Made by a program: the position numbers and the translations under genes. 64,000 bases of DNA from Thauera sp. GDN1 (GTDB taxonomy: Bacteria > Pseudomonadota > Gammaproteobacteria > Burkholderiales > Rhodocyclaceae), in the NCBI RefSeq assembly GCF_029223545.1, contig NZ_CP097870.1, forward strand, positions 1,798,001-1,862,000. The letters are read 5' to 3'. Below are positions 7,963 through 17,122 of this stretch, piece by piece (positions within the stretch are counted from its first letter, which is position 1; every line of letters starts with the position of its first letter). The notes beneath the pieces were generated by a model. That model was given only the letters and a program-made list of their open reading frames with translations. It made no database searches and was not told the DNA's origin.

Positions 7963-10560
7963 GTGCTTGAAGCCTACCGTGCCCATGTCGCCGAACGTGC
8001 CGCCCTCGGCATCCCGCCGCTGCCGCTCTCCAAGCAGCAGGTCACCGAACTGGTCGAACTGCTGAAGAATCCCCCCGCCGGCGAGGAAGCCTTCCTCGTC
8101 GAGCTGCTGACCTACCGTGTGCCGGCCGGCGTGGACGACGCCGCCAAGGTCAAGGCCGAGTTCCTCGCCAAGCTCGCCAAGGGCGAGGAAGCCTGTGCCC
8201 TGGTGTCGCGCGCCAAGGCCACCGAACTGCTCGGCACCATGCTGGGCGGCTTCAACATCAAGCCGATGATCGACCTGCTGGCCGACGCCGAAGTGGGCGC
8301 GGTTGCCGCCGAGGGTCTCAAGAAGACCCTGCTGATGTTCGACTACTTCCACGACGTCAAGGAACTGGCCGCCGCCGGGAATGCCAACGCCAAGGCCGTC
8401 ATGCAATCGTGGGCCGACGCCGAGTGGTTCACCAGCCGCCCGGAAGTCCCCGCCTCGCAGAAGCTCACCGTGTTCAAGGTCACCGGCGAAACCAACACCG
8501 ACGACCTCTCGCCGGCGCCGGACGCCTGGTCGCGCCCCGACATCCCGCTGCACGCGCTGGCCATGCTCAAGAACCCGCGTCCGGGCATCACCCCGGAAGA
8601 AGCCGGCGTGCGTGGTCCGGTCAAGTTCCTCGAAGATCTGCGCGCCAAGGGCAACTTGGTCGCCTACGTCGGTGACGTGGTCGGCACCGGCTCCTCGCGC
8701 AAGTCCGCCACCAACTCGGTGCTGTGGTTCACCGGCGAAGACATCCCCTTCGTGCCGAACAAGCGCTTCGGCGGCGTGTGCCTGGGCTCCAAGATCGCCC
8801 CGATCTTCTTCAACACCATGGAAGACGCCGGCGCGCTGCCGATCGAGATCGACGCCGGGCAGATGGACATGGGCGACGAGATCGAGCTCAAGGTCGACCA
8901 CGTCTCCGGCAAGGTCACCGCGCTCAAGAACGGCGCCGCGATCGCCGAATCGCAGTTGAAGACCCTGGTGATCCTCGACGAAGTGCGCGCCGGTGGCCGC
9001 ATCCCGCTGATCATCGGCCGCGGCCTCACCACCAAGGCGCGCGAAGCCCTGGGCCTGCCGCCGTCGACGCTCTTCCGCCTGCCGCAGGCCCCGGCCGACA
9101 GCGGCAAGGGCTTCTCGCTGGCGCAGAAGATGGTCGGCCGCGCCTGCGGCATGCCCGAAGGCCAGGGCATCCGCCCGGGCACCTACTGCGAACCGAAGAT
9201 GACCACCGTCGGCAGCCAGGACACCACCGGCCCGATGACCCGCGACGAGCTCAAGGACCTCGCCTGCCTCGGCTTCTCGGCCGACCTGGTGATGCAGTCC
9301 TTCTGCCACACCGCCGCCTACCCGAAGCTGGTCGACGTCAAGATGCACCGCGAGCTGCCGAGCTTCATCAGCACCCGCGGCGGCGTGTCGCTGCGCCCGG
9401 GCGACGGCGTCATCCACTCCTGGCTCAACCGCCTGCTGCTGCCCGACACCGTCGGCACCGGCGGCGACAGCCACACCCGCTTCCCGATCGGCATCTCGTT
9501 CCCGGCCGGCTCCGGCCTGGTGGCCTTTGCGGCCGCGACCGGCGTGATGCCGCTCGACATGCCGGAATCGGTGCTGGTGCGCTTCAAGGGCACGATGCAG
9601 CCGGGCGTCACCCTGCGTGACCTGGTCAACGCCATCCCGCTCTACGCCATCCGCCAGGGCCTGCTGACCGTCGAGAAGAAGGGCAAGAAGAACATCTTCT
9701 CCGGCCGCATCCTCGAGATCGAAGGCCTGCCGGACCTGAAGGTCGAACAGGCCTTCGAGCTCACCGACGCCTCGGCCGAGCGCTCCGCCGCCGGCTGCAC
9801 GGTCCACCTCAACAAGGCGCCGATCGTCGAGTACATGAACTCGAACATCACGCTGATGAAGTGGATGATCGCCAACGGCTACGAAGACAAGCGCACCCTG
9901 GGCCGCCGCATCAAGGCCATGGAACAGTGGATCGCCAACGGCGAACTGCTGTCGGGCGACGCCGACGCCGAATACGCCGCCGTGATCGAGATCGACCTCG
10001 CCGACATCAAGGAGCCGATCGTCGCCTGCCCGAACGACCCGGACGACGTCAAGCTGCTGTCCGAAGTCGCAGGCGACAAGATCGACGAAGTCTTCATCGG
10101 CTCGTGCATGACCAACATCGGCCACTTCCGCGCCGCGGGCAAGGTGCTGGACGGCAAGTCCGACATCCCCACCCGCCTGTGGATCGCCCCGCCCACCAAG
10201 ATGGACGCGATGATCCTCAACGAGGAAGGCTACTACGGCGTGCTCGGCAAGTCCGGCGCCCGCATGGAGATGCCGGGCTGCTCGCTGTGCATGGGCAACC
10301 AGGCGCAGATCCGCAAGGGCAGCACCGCGATGTCGACCTCGACCCGCAACTTCCCCAACCGCCTCGGCATCGACACCCGCGTCTATCTGGGTTCGGCCGA
10401 GCTGGCCGCGGTGTGCGCGCTGATGGGCAAGATTCCGTCGGTCGAGGAGTACATGGCGCAGGTGGAGGTGGTGAACAAGAAGGCCGCCGACATCTACCGC
10501 TACATGAACTTCGACCAGATCGAGGAATTCCGCTCCGTTGCTGACACTGTGGAGGTTTAA
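7963..10560 (+). CDS. acnB: bifunctional aconitate hydratase 2 / 2-methylisocitrate dehydratase
   Basis: An 865-residue TCA-cycle enzyme that interconverts citrate and isocitrate through a [4Fe-4S] cluster and also acts on 2-methylisocitrate. It begins with the AcnB-specific HEAT-like domain ([22 protein letters not shown]), then the swivel domain, then the three catalytic domains. Cluster cysteines are visible in the late part: [14 protein letters not shown] and [11 protein letters not shown], with [11 protein letters not shown] as the substrate-binding segment. Length equals the family norm. The GTG at 7963 follows GAGGAAG and is the usual N-terminus. Codon use is strongly C-ending, as for a highly expressed core gene. 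A terminator follows directly, so it is a single-gene unit. Confidence 0.97.
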   Translation: MLEAYRAHVAERAALGIPPLPLSKQQVTELVELLKNPPAGEEAFLVELLTYRVPAGVDDAAKVKAEFLAKLAKGEEACALVSRAKATELLGTMLGGFNIKPMIDLLADAEVGAVAAEGLKKTLLMFDYFHDVKELAAAGNANAKAVMQSWADAEWFTSRPEVPASQKLTVFKVTGETNTDDLSPAPDAWSRPDIPLHALAMLKNPRPGITPEEAGVRGPVKFLEDLRAKGNLVAYVGDVVGTGSSRKSATNSVLWFTGEDIPFVPNKRFGGVCLGSKIAPIFFNTMEDAGALPIEIDAGQMDMGDEIELKVDHVSGKVTALKNGAAIAESQLKTLVILDEVRAGGRIPLIIGRGLTTKAREALGLPPSTLFRLPQAPADSGKGFSLAQKMVGRACGMPEGQGIRPGTYCEPKMTTVGSQDTTGPMTRDELKDLACLGFSADLVMQSFCHTAAYPKLVDVKMHRELPSFISTRGGVSLRPGDGVIHSWLNRLLLPDTVGTGGDSHTRFPIGISFPAGSGLVAFAAATGVMPLDMPESVLVRFKGTMQPGVTLRDLVNAIPLYAIRQGLLTVEKKGKKNIFSGRILEIEGLPDLKVEQAFELTDASAERSAAGCTVHLNKAPIVEYMNSNITLMKWMIANGYEDKRTLGRRIKAMEQWIANGELLSGDADAEYAAVIEIDLADIKEPIVACPNDPDDVKLLSEVAGDKIDEVFIGSCMTNIGHFRAAGKVLDGKSDIPTRLWIAPPTKMDAMILNEEGYYGVLGKSGARMEMPGCSLCMGNQAQIRKGSTAMSTSTRNFPNRLGIDTRVYLGSAELAAVCALMGKIPSVEEYMAQVEVVNKKAADIYRYMNFDQIEEFRSVADTVEV

Positions 10561-10601
10561 GGCTCCAAAGTGTCTAAAAAATAAGGCGAGTTAGCCGCCT
10601 G

Positions 10602-10632
10602 AAAACCCCCGTCGTTACTGGTGGGGGTTTTT
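10602..10632 (+). terminator. intrinsic terminator of acnB
   Basis: AAAACCCCC (10602-10610) pairs with GGGGGTTTT (10623-10631) across a 12-base loop, followed by further T residues. It lies 42 bases after the acnB stop codon and is a standard Rho-independent terminator. Confidence 0.85.
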
Positions 10633-10675
10633 GTTTTGTGCGCCCAGCATGGGCGCACTCCTGCGGGTGCTTACG

Positions 10676-11162
10676 ATGGGATTCGTCCCGCTTTTCCTCG
10701 ACACCGAGTTCACGTCCTTCGACTCCCCCCCGCCTGATCTCTTTCGCACTTGTCGCGGAAACGGGCGAAGCGCTTTACCTCGAGCGCTCAGACGGATGGA
10801 CGACCGAAGACTGCTCTCACTTCGTTCGCGAGTCAGTCCTGCCGCTCCTCGGCCCTCGAGAGCAGCGCGCCACGGATCAGCTGATCAGGTGGGCCGTCAG
10901 ATCGTGGATCCACTCTCTCGGGCGTCCTGCGATGATTTACACGGATAGCCTCTGGTACGACGAGCCCGCCTTCAAAAGTCTGTTCACAGATCGCATGGAC
11001 CTTTGGCCACACGCCCTCGATCAGCGGTTCGTGGAGTTCGATAGCCCAGCGGTCGAGCTCGTTTTCGACACGAAGGGGCTGCGGCGACACCATGCTCTCG
11101 ACGACGCGATCGCGTTGAAGACAGCGTACCTGATCGCGGTGCAGAAACGAGAGGGGTCATAG
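10676..11162 (+). pseudogene. frameshifted DEDDh-type 3'-5' exonuclease
   Basis: From the ATG at 10676 the frame reads MGFVPLFLDTEFTSFDSP, a DnaQ-fold exonuclease start with the catalytic DxE, then goes out of frame in a run of seven C residues at 10725-10731. In the frame one base over, the protein continues LISFALVAETGEALYLE and ends with HALDDAIALKTAYL, the HxxxD motif of DEDDh exonucleases (Rv2179c-like exoribonucleases are the nearest type). Removing one C would restore an intact protein of about 161 residues. Either a real frameshift or a homopolymer sequencing error explains this. GC content is lower than in acnB, and the gene sits just after the acnB terminator. Confidence 0.75.
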
Positions 11163-11551
11163 GGCTGTATCGAACTCGACCACAATCGCTACGGCGTGCG
11201 ATGGCGGTTAATTGGCGAGACGGTGAGGGTGCTTGTCAGGGCCGACACGGTAGTGACCGAGCACGGAGGCGAGGAATGCGGCCGCCACGCGGAGCTTTCC
11301 GGCAGTCGGGAGCTCTGCATCGCGCGCAGACACCTGCTGGCGGCTCACCGCTCGAGCTCATCGAGCAGTTCCTGTCGGCTGACCACCTTCCGGGCGGTCA
11401 GCAACTGATCGATCCTGTAGAAGCGTTCGCTGCGGTTCATGGGGGAGACCGTTCGGTGAAATACGGAGAGCATACCGAAGCGGGCGCACCGGGCGAGCCT
11501 TGGATGTCGGAAAATGCCAATCGAAAAAACGACCACTCAGGAGCCCATTTC
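11163..11551. other. accessory intergenic stretch with gene debris
   Basis: Between the broken exonuclease and the HD-domain gene there is no intact gene. The only recognisable content is the regulator stump at 11345-11440. Open frames through this part on the plus strand have no family features and a composition unlike a real protein. Confidence 0.55.
11345..11440 (-). pseudogene. N-terminal stump of a WYL-type (YafY-like) transcriptional regulator
   Basis: From the ATG at 11440 the minus strand encodes 31 residues, MNRSERFYRIDQLLTARKVV and SRQELLDELER, which match the first helices of the HTH_11 domain of YafY/WYL-domain regulators. The frame then stops; the recognition helix and the WYL domain are absent and I found no continuation in another frame. 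It is a gene remnant. WYL regulators often sit beside mobile or defence genes, consistent with the broken neighbours. Confidence 0.6.
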
Positions 11552-12154
11552 ATGACGCAGAAGTTCGACACCGCCCTGTCGCTCGCCCTCGAAGCTCACG
11601 CGGGCCAGATCCGCAAAGGGACCGAGAACGCTCTTGGCTTGCCATTGCCGTACATTACGCACCCGGTTGCGGTGGCGACTTTGGTTCAACGCTACGGTGG
11701 CAACGAGGACCAAGTCATCGCCGCGCTGCTGCACGACGTCCTCGAAGACGGTGGTCCGCAGTGGGCCGAGCCTATCCGCGACGCCTTTGGTGGCCAGGTC
11801 CTCGACCTCGTGCAGTTCTGTACCGATGGCCTGCCCGATGCCCAAGGGCAGAAAAGCCCCTGGCGTGAGCGGAAGGAGTTCTACCTCGCCCACCTGCGCG
11901 CGGCGGAAGGCGAGGGCGTTCTCGTCTCCGCTTGCGACAAGCTGGCCAACCTGCAGGCGATCCTGCTTGATCTGACGGAGATCGGTGAATCGGTATGGAC
12001 GCGCTTCACGGGAGGCAAGGATGGATCGCTGTGGTACTACGCGGAGTTGGTTGAGGCCTTTGGCGGACGGGTGCCGGCGGCGCTGGAGGTGGCATTGAGG
12101 CGTGACCTGGCGGCGGTGTTGGAGCTCGCCGAAGCGAAGAGCCGTGTGGCGTGA
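11552..12154 (+). CDS. HD-domain phosphohydrolase, (p)ppGpp hydrolase-like
   Basis: A 200-residue protein of the HD superfamily in the small-alarmone-hydrolase/MESH1 style. Visible elements are ALEAHAGQIRKGT, LPYITHPVAVATLV (first His), AALLHDVLEDGG (the HD metal pair) and CDKLANLQAILLDL (late Asp), the layout seen in SpoT hydrolase domains. It may hydrolyse (p)ppGpp or another nucleotide; there is no synthetase domain. The ATG at 11552 follows a GGAG ten bases upstream; the frame upstream of it is non-coding. It lies in the accessory patch next to fic. Confidence 0.8.
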   Translation: MTQKFDTALSLALEAHAGQIRKGTENALGLPLPYITHPVAVATLVQRYGGNEDQVIAALLHDVLEDGGPQWAEPIRDAFGGQVLDLVQFCTDGLPDAQGQKSPWRERKEFYLAHLRAAEGEGVLVSACDKLANLQAILLDLTEIGESVWTRFTGGKDGSLWYYAELVEAFGGRVPAALEVALRRDLAAVLELAEAKSRVA

Positions 12155-12189
12155 CCTGTTCGGCAGTGCTGATTGATCGGCGCTAACAA

Positions 12190-12262
12190 CAAATTTTCGA
12201 ATAGAATGTTTTAAAGACCAACGTCCGTTAAGAAATTTCGAGTCGAGCGAACAGATTTCGAG
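12190..12262. promoter_or_regulatory. repeated TTTCGA motifs upstream of fic
   Basis: The AT-rich leader before fic carries ATTTTCGAAT (about 12191), ATTTCGAGT (about 12235) and ATTTCGAGG (about 12254). The same word recurs just after fic near 13769, 13809 and 13829. Spaced copies of a short motif around one gene suggest binding sites for a regulator, possibly an autoregulatory one. Confidence 0.4.
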
Positions 12263-12268
12263 GATCCG

Positions 12269-13759
12269 ATGGCGACGATTGGCTACGCACAACTCATCAG
12301 CCGACTCTCTCTGGCCGTCCGACCGTTGGCGAAGCCGGCGGAGATCAGCGGTTCAGTCAATCGGCGAGTGAATTCGGCCGACCGCGTCCTCTTCCCGCGC
12401 GGCGTCGCCATCGAGGACACGCTGGTCGGGCATCTCGAGTTTGCCCTGCGCCATGAGGGCGTGAATCTCGAGGTGATCGACGCATTGTTCGAGCATCTCC
12501 CGCCGCAGGACTTGTTGGCCCGGCTGAGCGCGGCGCCCAACGGCGCGCACATCCGGCGGGCGTGCCATCTTTGGGAGTGGCTGACGGGACAGGAACTCCC
12601 GGCAGAGGCCTTGCCGGCGGGAGGCTACGTCGACCTGTTTCCTGCGGACGATTACGTCACCGCCGGGCAGCCCACCAACGACCGCAAGTTCCGCGTGCGC
12701 AACAACGCACTCGGAACGGCCGACTTCTCCCCGGTGGTGAGGCGCGCGGCGCTGCCGAGCGCGCCTTCGTTGCCAGAACTCCTCGACAAGGCCCGCGAGA
12801 CCCTGGCGTCCGTGACGGACCCGTCGCTCCATGAGCGCGCGCTGAGCTACCTGTACCTTTCAGAGACCCGCAGCAGCTTCGAGATCGAGCGCGAGCATCC
12901 GAGCTCGGACAAGCAGGAGCGCTTCGTTCAACTGCTCCGGCGTGCCGGCGAAACGATGCAGGTCACCGAGGATTGGCTGGTGGGCTTGCAGAACGCCGTC
13001 GTGCGCGATGTCTACAGTCAGGAAGCCTCCTACCGGACAAGGCAGAACTGGCTGGAGGACGCCACCGGCCGTGTCACCTTCTTTCCGGTGCCGCAGGCCG
13101 AACTCGCGCGCGCGATGAGGGGCTGGGAGGCCTTCATCAACGATGACCAACGCTGTACCGATGTACTGGTCAAGGCGGCAGCCGCCGCGTTCGGCTTTGT
13201 CTACCTGCACCCCTTCATGGATGGCAACGGGCGCCTGCACCGGTTTCTCATCCACCACGTGCTGACGCGCTCGGGGCTGCTGCCGACAGGAACGGTGGTG
13301 CCCGTGTCCGCCGTCGTCCTGAAGAACATCCCGAGCTACCTCGAGGTGCTTTCGGCCTTCTCCCAGCCGGTGACGCGGCTCTGGCGCTACGTGCGCGCCG
13401 AGGAGGCTCCGCATGTGACGGCGCATCCGGGGAGCAGAGCCTACCGGTTCTTCGACGCCAGCAGGGAAGTGGCTTTCCTGCACCGCATGATCCAGCAAGC
13501 CGTGGAGGACGAGATCCCCCGCGAACTGGCGTGGCTGAGCGGCTACGACAAGGCCTTCGTGCAACTGGACGCAGAGTTCGATCTGCCCCGGAAGGACCTG
13601 TCGGCCTTGATCCGCATGGCGCAGTCGAGTCAGGGACGGCTCTCTGCGAGGCGGCGAAAGCAGTATTTCCATCTGCCTGCCGAGGTGCTGGACCGTGTTG
13701 AAGAAGTGGTGCGCGAGTCGTTTGGGCTCATCGCGAGGGAGGGGGCCGACGAGGGGTAG
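12269..13759 (+). CDS. Fic family protein (AMP transferase-like)
   Basis: A 496-residue protein with the Fic catalytic motif HPFMDGNGRLHR near residue 314, a complete HPFx(D/E)GNGRxxR core. Such enzymes transfer AMP or a related group from a nucleotide to a protein hydroxyl. Upstream, ETRSSFEIEREHPSSDK resembles the SxxxE inhibitory helix of class II Fic proteins, with Arg instead of the usual Gly/Asn after the Glu, so it is probably self-inhibited. The N-terminal third is a Fic-associated domain, and the C-terminal part looks like a winged-helix region. No antitoxin gene is adjacent. The ATG at 12269 is preceded by GAGG. It stands alone, flanked by TTCGA motifs. Confidence 0.88.
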   Translation: MATIGYAQLISRLSLAVRPLAKPAEISGSVNRRVNSADRVLFPRGVAIEDTLVGHLEFALRHEGVNLEVIDALFEHLPPQDLLARLSAAPNGAHIRRACHLWEWLTGQELPAEALPAGGYVDLFPADDYVTAGQPTNDRKFRVRNNALGTADFSPVVRRAALPSAPSLPELLDKARETLASVTDPSLHERALSYLYLSETRSSFEIEREHPSSDKQERFVQLLRRAGETMQVTEDWLVGLQNAVVRDVYSQEASYRTRQNWLEDATGRVTFFPVPQAELARAMRGWEAFINDDQRCTDVLVKAAAAAFGFVYLHPFMDGNGRLHRFLIHHVLTRSGLLPTGTVVPVSAVVLKNIPSYLEVLSAFSQPVTRLWRYVRAEEAPHVTAHPGSRAYRFFDASREVAFLHRMIQQAVEDEIPRELAWLSGYDKAFVQLDAEFDLPRKDLSALIRMAQSSQGRLSARRRKQYFHLPAEVLDRVEEVVRESFGLIAREGADEG

Positions 13760-14172
13760 GTTTTCGTGCTTTTCGACTCGAATGCTGCGAAAGTACGATG
13801 TTGTGAGGAAAATTCGAGTGTCGTGATGATTTTTCGAGTTCGGCGGGTCAGGCGTGTCGGATAGGAAAATCAGCTTGTCGGCCTCAGCTGCCGGCCAGCC
13901 TGCGCCGATTGAGCGACGGTAGTGCTGCCGACAGCTGCCGTACGGCGCTCAGGGCCGTCGAGCGGCAGGCCCCTGTTTCATCGAACTGGTGGTATCGACC
14001 CTTTTGCGACGGTCGGCGCGCTCCGCATCGGGGCGTCGAAGTGAATGTTCCATTCGCCTCTTCACCCTCACTTTACTCGAGAACACGCTTATCGGCCGAC
14101 TCATTCTTGCCCTGTCTCCTATCGGCCATGTCAAGCAGTCGGGCGCGCAATTCGCCACTAAGGAGCTACGTC
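13760..14172. other. intergenic region between fic and cytochrome c peroxidase gene
   Basis: The first 80 bases hold three TTCGA-type motifs (near 13769, 13809, 13829) matching those before fic. The remaining part up to the AAGGAG at 14160-14165 has no recognisable gene; an open frame running into the peroxidase gene from 13909 has no signal peptide or family similarity and is not counted. The peroxidase promoter should lie here but no clear hexamers stand out. Confidence 0.5.
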
Positions 14173-15162
14173 ATGAAGGTCAAGATGAGTGCACTTGCAG
14201 TCGCGCTGAGCCTTGCAGGCACAGCGTGGGCCGCCACCGTTCGCGACGAACCGGTGCAGCCGATCGAGCCCCGCAAGGTTACCAACCCCGCGCTGGTCGA
14301 GCTGGGCAAGAAGCTTTACTTTGATCCGCGTCTGTCGCGCTCGGGCTTCATCTCCTGCAACTCCTGCCACAACCTGTCGATGGGCGGCAGCGACAACCTG
14401 AAGACCTCGATCGGCGACAAGTGGCAGCAGGGTCCGATCAACTCACCCACCGTGCTCAACTCCAGCCTGGCGGTGGCGCAGTTCTGGGACGGCCGCGCGG
14501 CCGACCTTAAGGAGCAGGCGGGTGGTCCGATCGCCAACCCCGGTGAGATGGCGTTCACCCATGACCTCGCCGTCGGCACACTGCGCACCATTCCCGGCTA
14601 CGTCGCCGAGTTCAAGTCGGTGTTCGGCTCGGCCAGCATCGACATCGACAAGATCACCCAGGCGATCGCCGCCTTCGAGGAAACCCTGGTCACGCCGAAC
14701 TCGCCGTTCGACCACTGGCTCAAGGGCGACGACAAGGCCCTGAGCGAGCGCGAACTCGCCGGCTACAACCTGTTCAAGGAAAGCGGCTGCGTCGCCTGTC
14801 ACAACGGTCCGGCGCTGGGCGGCACCTCGTTCCAGAAGATGGGTCTGTTCGAGCCCTACAAGACGAAGAACACGGCAGAAGGCCGCGCCGGCGTCACGGG
14901 TAAGGACGAAGATCGCATGAACTTCAAGGTGCCGACGCTGCGCAACGTCGAGCTCACCTATCCGTACTTCCACGACGGTGAGGCCGAGTCGCTGGAAAAG
15001 GCGGTGGAGACCATGGGTCGCCTGCAGCTGGGCCGCAAGTACAGCGAGCAGGAGATCGGCGACATCGTCGCCTTCCTCAAGACGCTGACTGGCGACCAGC
15101 CGACCTTCGTGATGCCCTTGCTGCCGCCCTCGACCAACGAGACGCCGAATCCCTGGCAGTAA
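14173..15162 (+). CDS. di-haem cytochrome c peroxidase (CcpA/MauG family)
   Basis: A 329-residue periplasmic enzyme that reduces hydrogen peroxide to water with electrons from cytochromes. The signal peptide MKVKMSALAVALSLAGTAWA ends with an AxA site. Two haem c attachment sites are present: CNSCH near residue 58 and CVACH near residue 207. Family segments LGKKLYFDPRLSRSGFISC, NSPTVLNSS, FWDGRA and FKVPTLRNVELTYPYFHDG are all seen. Length is usual. The ATG at 14173 is fixed by AAGGAG seven bases upstream and by the signal peptide. It is likely a single-gene unit ending at the hairpin at 15176-15210. Confidence 0.94.
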   Translation: MKVKMSALAVALSLAGTAWAATVRDEPVQPIEPRKVTNPALVELGKKLYFDPRLSRSGFISCNSCHNLSMGGSDNLKTSIGDKWQQGPINSPTVLNSSLAVAQFWDGRAADLKEQAGGPIANPGEMAFTHDLAVGTLRTIPGYVAEFKSVFGSASIDIDKITQAIAAFEETLVTPNSPFDHWLKGDDKALSERELAGYNLFKESGCVACHNGPALGGTSFQKMGLFEPYKTKNTAEGRAGVTGKDEDRMNFKVPTLRNVELTYPYFHDGEAESLEKAVETMGRLQLGRKYSEQEIGDIVAFLKTLTGDQPTFVMPLLPPSTNETPNPWQ

Positions 15163-15175
15163 ATAATGCCGCAGG

Positions 15176-15210
15176 GGGCCCCTTCGCTGCGAGGCGATGC
15201 GGGGCCCTTT
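15176..15210 (+). terminator. terminator of the cytochrome c peroxidase gene
   Basis: GGGCCCC (15176-15182) pairs with GGGGCCC (15201-15207), and the loop can form a further TCGC/GCGA stem; TTT follows. It begins 14 bases after the stop codon. The transposase stump at 15205-15306 abuts it. Confidence 0.7.
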
Positions 15211-15306
15211 CCAGCGCGGGCACCGAAACCCCACCGGCCAGCGCGCCTGCTCCAAAGCGGCCTCGCACGACGCTTCGGTTCCGTAGCGTTTAGGAAGCTC
15301 GCGCAT
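15205..15306 (-). pseudogene. N-terminal stump of an IS1595-type transposase
   Basis: Minus-strand codons from 15306 read MRELPKRYGTEASCEAALEQ and ARWPVGFRCPRW, matching the zinc-ribbon start of IS1595-family transposases (RYGTExxCxxALxxxRWPxGFxCPxC). The second CxxC is lost (CPRW) and the match ends at the peroxidase terminator. No catalytic domain or terminal repeat is seen, so it is a relic of a decayed insertion. Confidence 0.65.
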
Positions 15307-15577
15307 CGACAGCCCGGTTGAAACTGGATTCACTCTATTGGTATGGCTAACCTTTAAGTACAAAAACTGTACAAATATCCAGTCTAGGCATGCTACTACC
15401 GCCCGTGCGATTTGCTGAACATCGTTTCTAATCAAGAACCGAAAAACTCCGGATCGCTGCTCTTATTATCCAGTGAGTCGGAGTTCCCGGAGCGATTGTC
15501 CCTAAACCGCAGCTCTCTCCTAGCTAAGCGGTCACCGCGTCCGCTCGCCGGTGGGCGGTTGAGCTGGCGGGTCGCAG
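15307..15577. other. intergenic stretch after the transposase stump
   Basis: Lower in GC at its left end, with no gene, strong promoter or terminator that I can support. It separates the transposase stump from the 3' end of the minus-strand glycosyltransferase. Confidence 0.4.
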
Positions 15578-16849
15578 CTACCGCCGCTCCGAAACGGGCA
15601 AACCGGGGCGGCGGTTTTCCAGGTGCAGGTGCGCTACCCAAGCCATCTGTGCGGGCAGGCAGATCGCGCTCAGGTCATAGCGGGCGCGGACCAGGGCCCG
15701 CGCTGCATGGCCGAGATGCTGCCGCTCTGCGGGGCTGTCGAGCAGGCTTGAGACCCCTTGCGCCAATCCAGTCGGGTCGAAAAAGTCGACCAATCGCCCG
15801 GTGTCGCCCTGGATGATCACCTCGCGCACCGGCGCAGTGTCGCTGGCCACGATGGCACAGCCCAGGCTCATCGCCTCGAGCAGGCTCCAGCTCAGCACGA
15901 AGGGGTAGGTCAGGTAGGTGTGCACGGAGGACACCTGCAGCATGGCGACAAACTGCGGGTATGGCAGCTGCCCCAGGAAGTGCACCCGCGCCAAGTCGGC
16001 GGGTGACAGCCGCGGCCGCAGCTCTTCGGTGAGCACCGCGCGCCAGCTGCGACCGTCCGCCGGCGGCGTCCCGTAGCTCACCCCGTCGCCCCCCACCAGC
16101 AGCACCTGCGCACGCGGGCGCAGGTGCAGCAGCTCGGGCAAGGCGCGCATGAAGATGTGGAAGCCGCGGTAGGGCTCAAGGTTGCGGGCGACGAAGGTCA
16201 CCACCTCGTCGGCCCGCGTCAGCACGCGGCCGTCGGGCAAAGTGAAGCAGGCGTCGGCGCGCGGCTGCAGCGCCGCGGTGTCGATGCCATCGTGCACCAC
16301 GTGGATGCGCTGGCGGAACGGCTCGGGGAAGGTGCTGGCCTGCCAGCGCGTGGGTGCCAGCGCCGCGTCGGCCAGCTCGAAGTGCAGGTCGTGGTTGAGG
16401 TTCTTGAAGCGCAGCCGCATCGCGTCGAGCGCGTCGGCCTGCGCGAACTCGGGGTCGAAGCCGACGTCCGCCCCGGTGCGCTGGTAATACAGCTCGCAGT
16501 AGAGGCCCAGGCGCGTCGCCGGCCACACTGTCTTCACGCCCAGGCCCTCGCCCCAGCCGGGGTGGGCGACCACCACGTCGGGCACGAAGCCGGCGTCGCG
16601 CAGGCGCATCATGTGCCGCGCGCAGGCCTCGGCACGCACCGCCTTGGTCTCCAGGTCGGTGAGCCACGGATGCACGCCCGGCGCGGAGCCGCGCGCGGGC
16701 CAGTAGGGCAACACGCGCACGCCCTGCCAGATGCTGGGCCCGCCCCGGCGCATGGGCAGCGCCACCACCTCGTGCCCGGCGACGGCCAGCGCCGGCGCCA
16801 GGTGCTTGAACTGGCCGGGGAAGTTTTGATGGAGGAAGAGGATGCGCAT
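15578..16849 (-). CDS. glycosyltransferase, GT4 (GT-B fold)
   Basis: A 423-residue cytoplasmic glycosyltransferase. The N-terminus MRILFLHQNFPGQFKHLAPAL is a GT-B donor/acceptor start, the middle includes VVHDGIDTAAL and FVARNLEPYRGFHIFMRALP, and the C-terminal nucleotide-sugar site is SWSLLEAMSLGCAIVASDTAPVREVI, an E-x7-type motif of GT4 enzymes. The sugar and acceptor cannot be read from sequence. It lies at the edge of the adhesin/EPS region on the same strand as the adhesin, but the adhesin terminator separates them; it may glycosylate a surface polymer. Confidence 0.87.
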   Translation of the reverse strand: MRILFLHQNFPGQFKHLAPALAVAGHEVVALPMRRGGPSIWQGVRVLPYWPARGSAPGVHPWLTDLETKAVRAEACARHMMRLRDAGFVPDVVVAHPGWGEGLGVKTVWPATRLGLYCELYYQRTGADVGFDPEFAQADALDAMRLRFKNLNHDLHFELADAALAPTRWQASTFPEPFRQRIHVVHDGIDTAALQPRADACFTLPDGRVLTRADEVVTFVARNLEPYRGFHIFMRALPELLHLRPRAQVLLVGGDGVSYGTPPADGRSWRAVLTEELRPRLSPADLARVHFLGQLPYPQFVAMLQVSSVHTYLTYPFVLSWSLLEAMSLGCAIVASDTAPVREVIIQGDTGRLVDFFDPTGLAQGVSSLLDSPAERQHLGHAARALVRARYDLSAICLPAQMAWVAHLHLENRRPGLPVSERR

Positions 16850-16994
16850 GGGTCAAGGCTCGGGCAGGTCCCACTTCAGTGCCCCCGGCGGCGAAAATTA
16901 CCGGTCGTGGCCCAGGCATTGTCCCCGAATTAGGGGCCACACCCGATCCCGGAGGAAGATCTGGTCGATGTTCGGCGTCTCCATGGTTGCGGGC

Positions 16995-17034
16995 ATGTAG
17001 CGCCTGAGCGAAAAGCGCTCCGCGAGGGCTACAT
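16995..17034. repeat. REP-like two-stage hairpin
   Basis: Outer arms ATGTAGC (16995-17001) and GCTACAT (17028-17034) enclose an inner stem GAGCG/CGCTC around AAAAG. The shape, with TGTAGC ends, is like repetitive extragenic palindromes. Only this copy of the exact sequence was noticed in the window. Confidence 0.4.
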
Positions 17035-17091
17035 CTCACCCATCTCGAATACGAAACCTTTCCATAACTGAGTCCGCGACAGTCAAACGAA

Positions 17092-17122
17092 ACCCTCTGC
17101 TTCCTTGTGGGAAGCAGAGGGT
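17092..17122 (-). terminator. terminator of the giant adhesin gene
   Basis: A 13-bp perfect stem, ACCCTCTGCTTCC (17092-17104) with GGAAGCAGAGGGT (17110-17122), has a five-base loop and is followed on the minus strand by TTCGTTT. It begins about 50 bases after the adhesin stop codon at 17175. Confidence 0.75.

Noticed and set aside
11201..11551. A 117-codon extension of the HD-domain protein upstream of 11552
   Set aside because: The extension has no domain similarity, overlaps the minus-strand regulator stump, and a good start with GGAG exists at 11552.
13909..14172. An N-terminal extension of the cytochrome c peroxidase
   Set aside because: It would bury the signal peptide. The ATG at 14173 has AAGGAG and starts directly with a good signal sequence.
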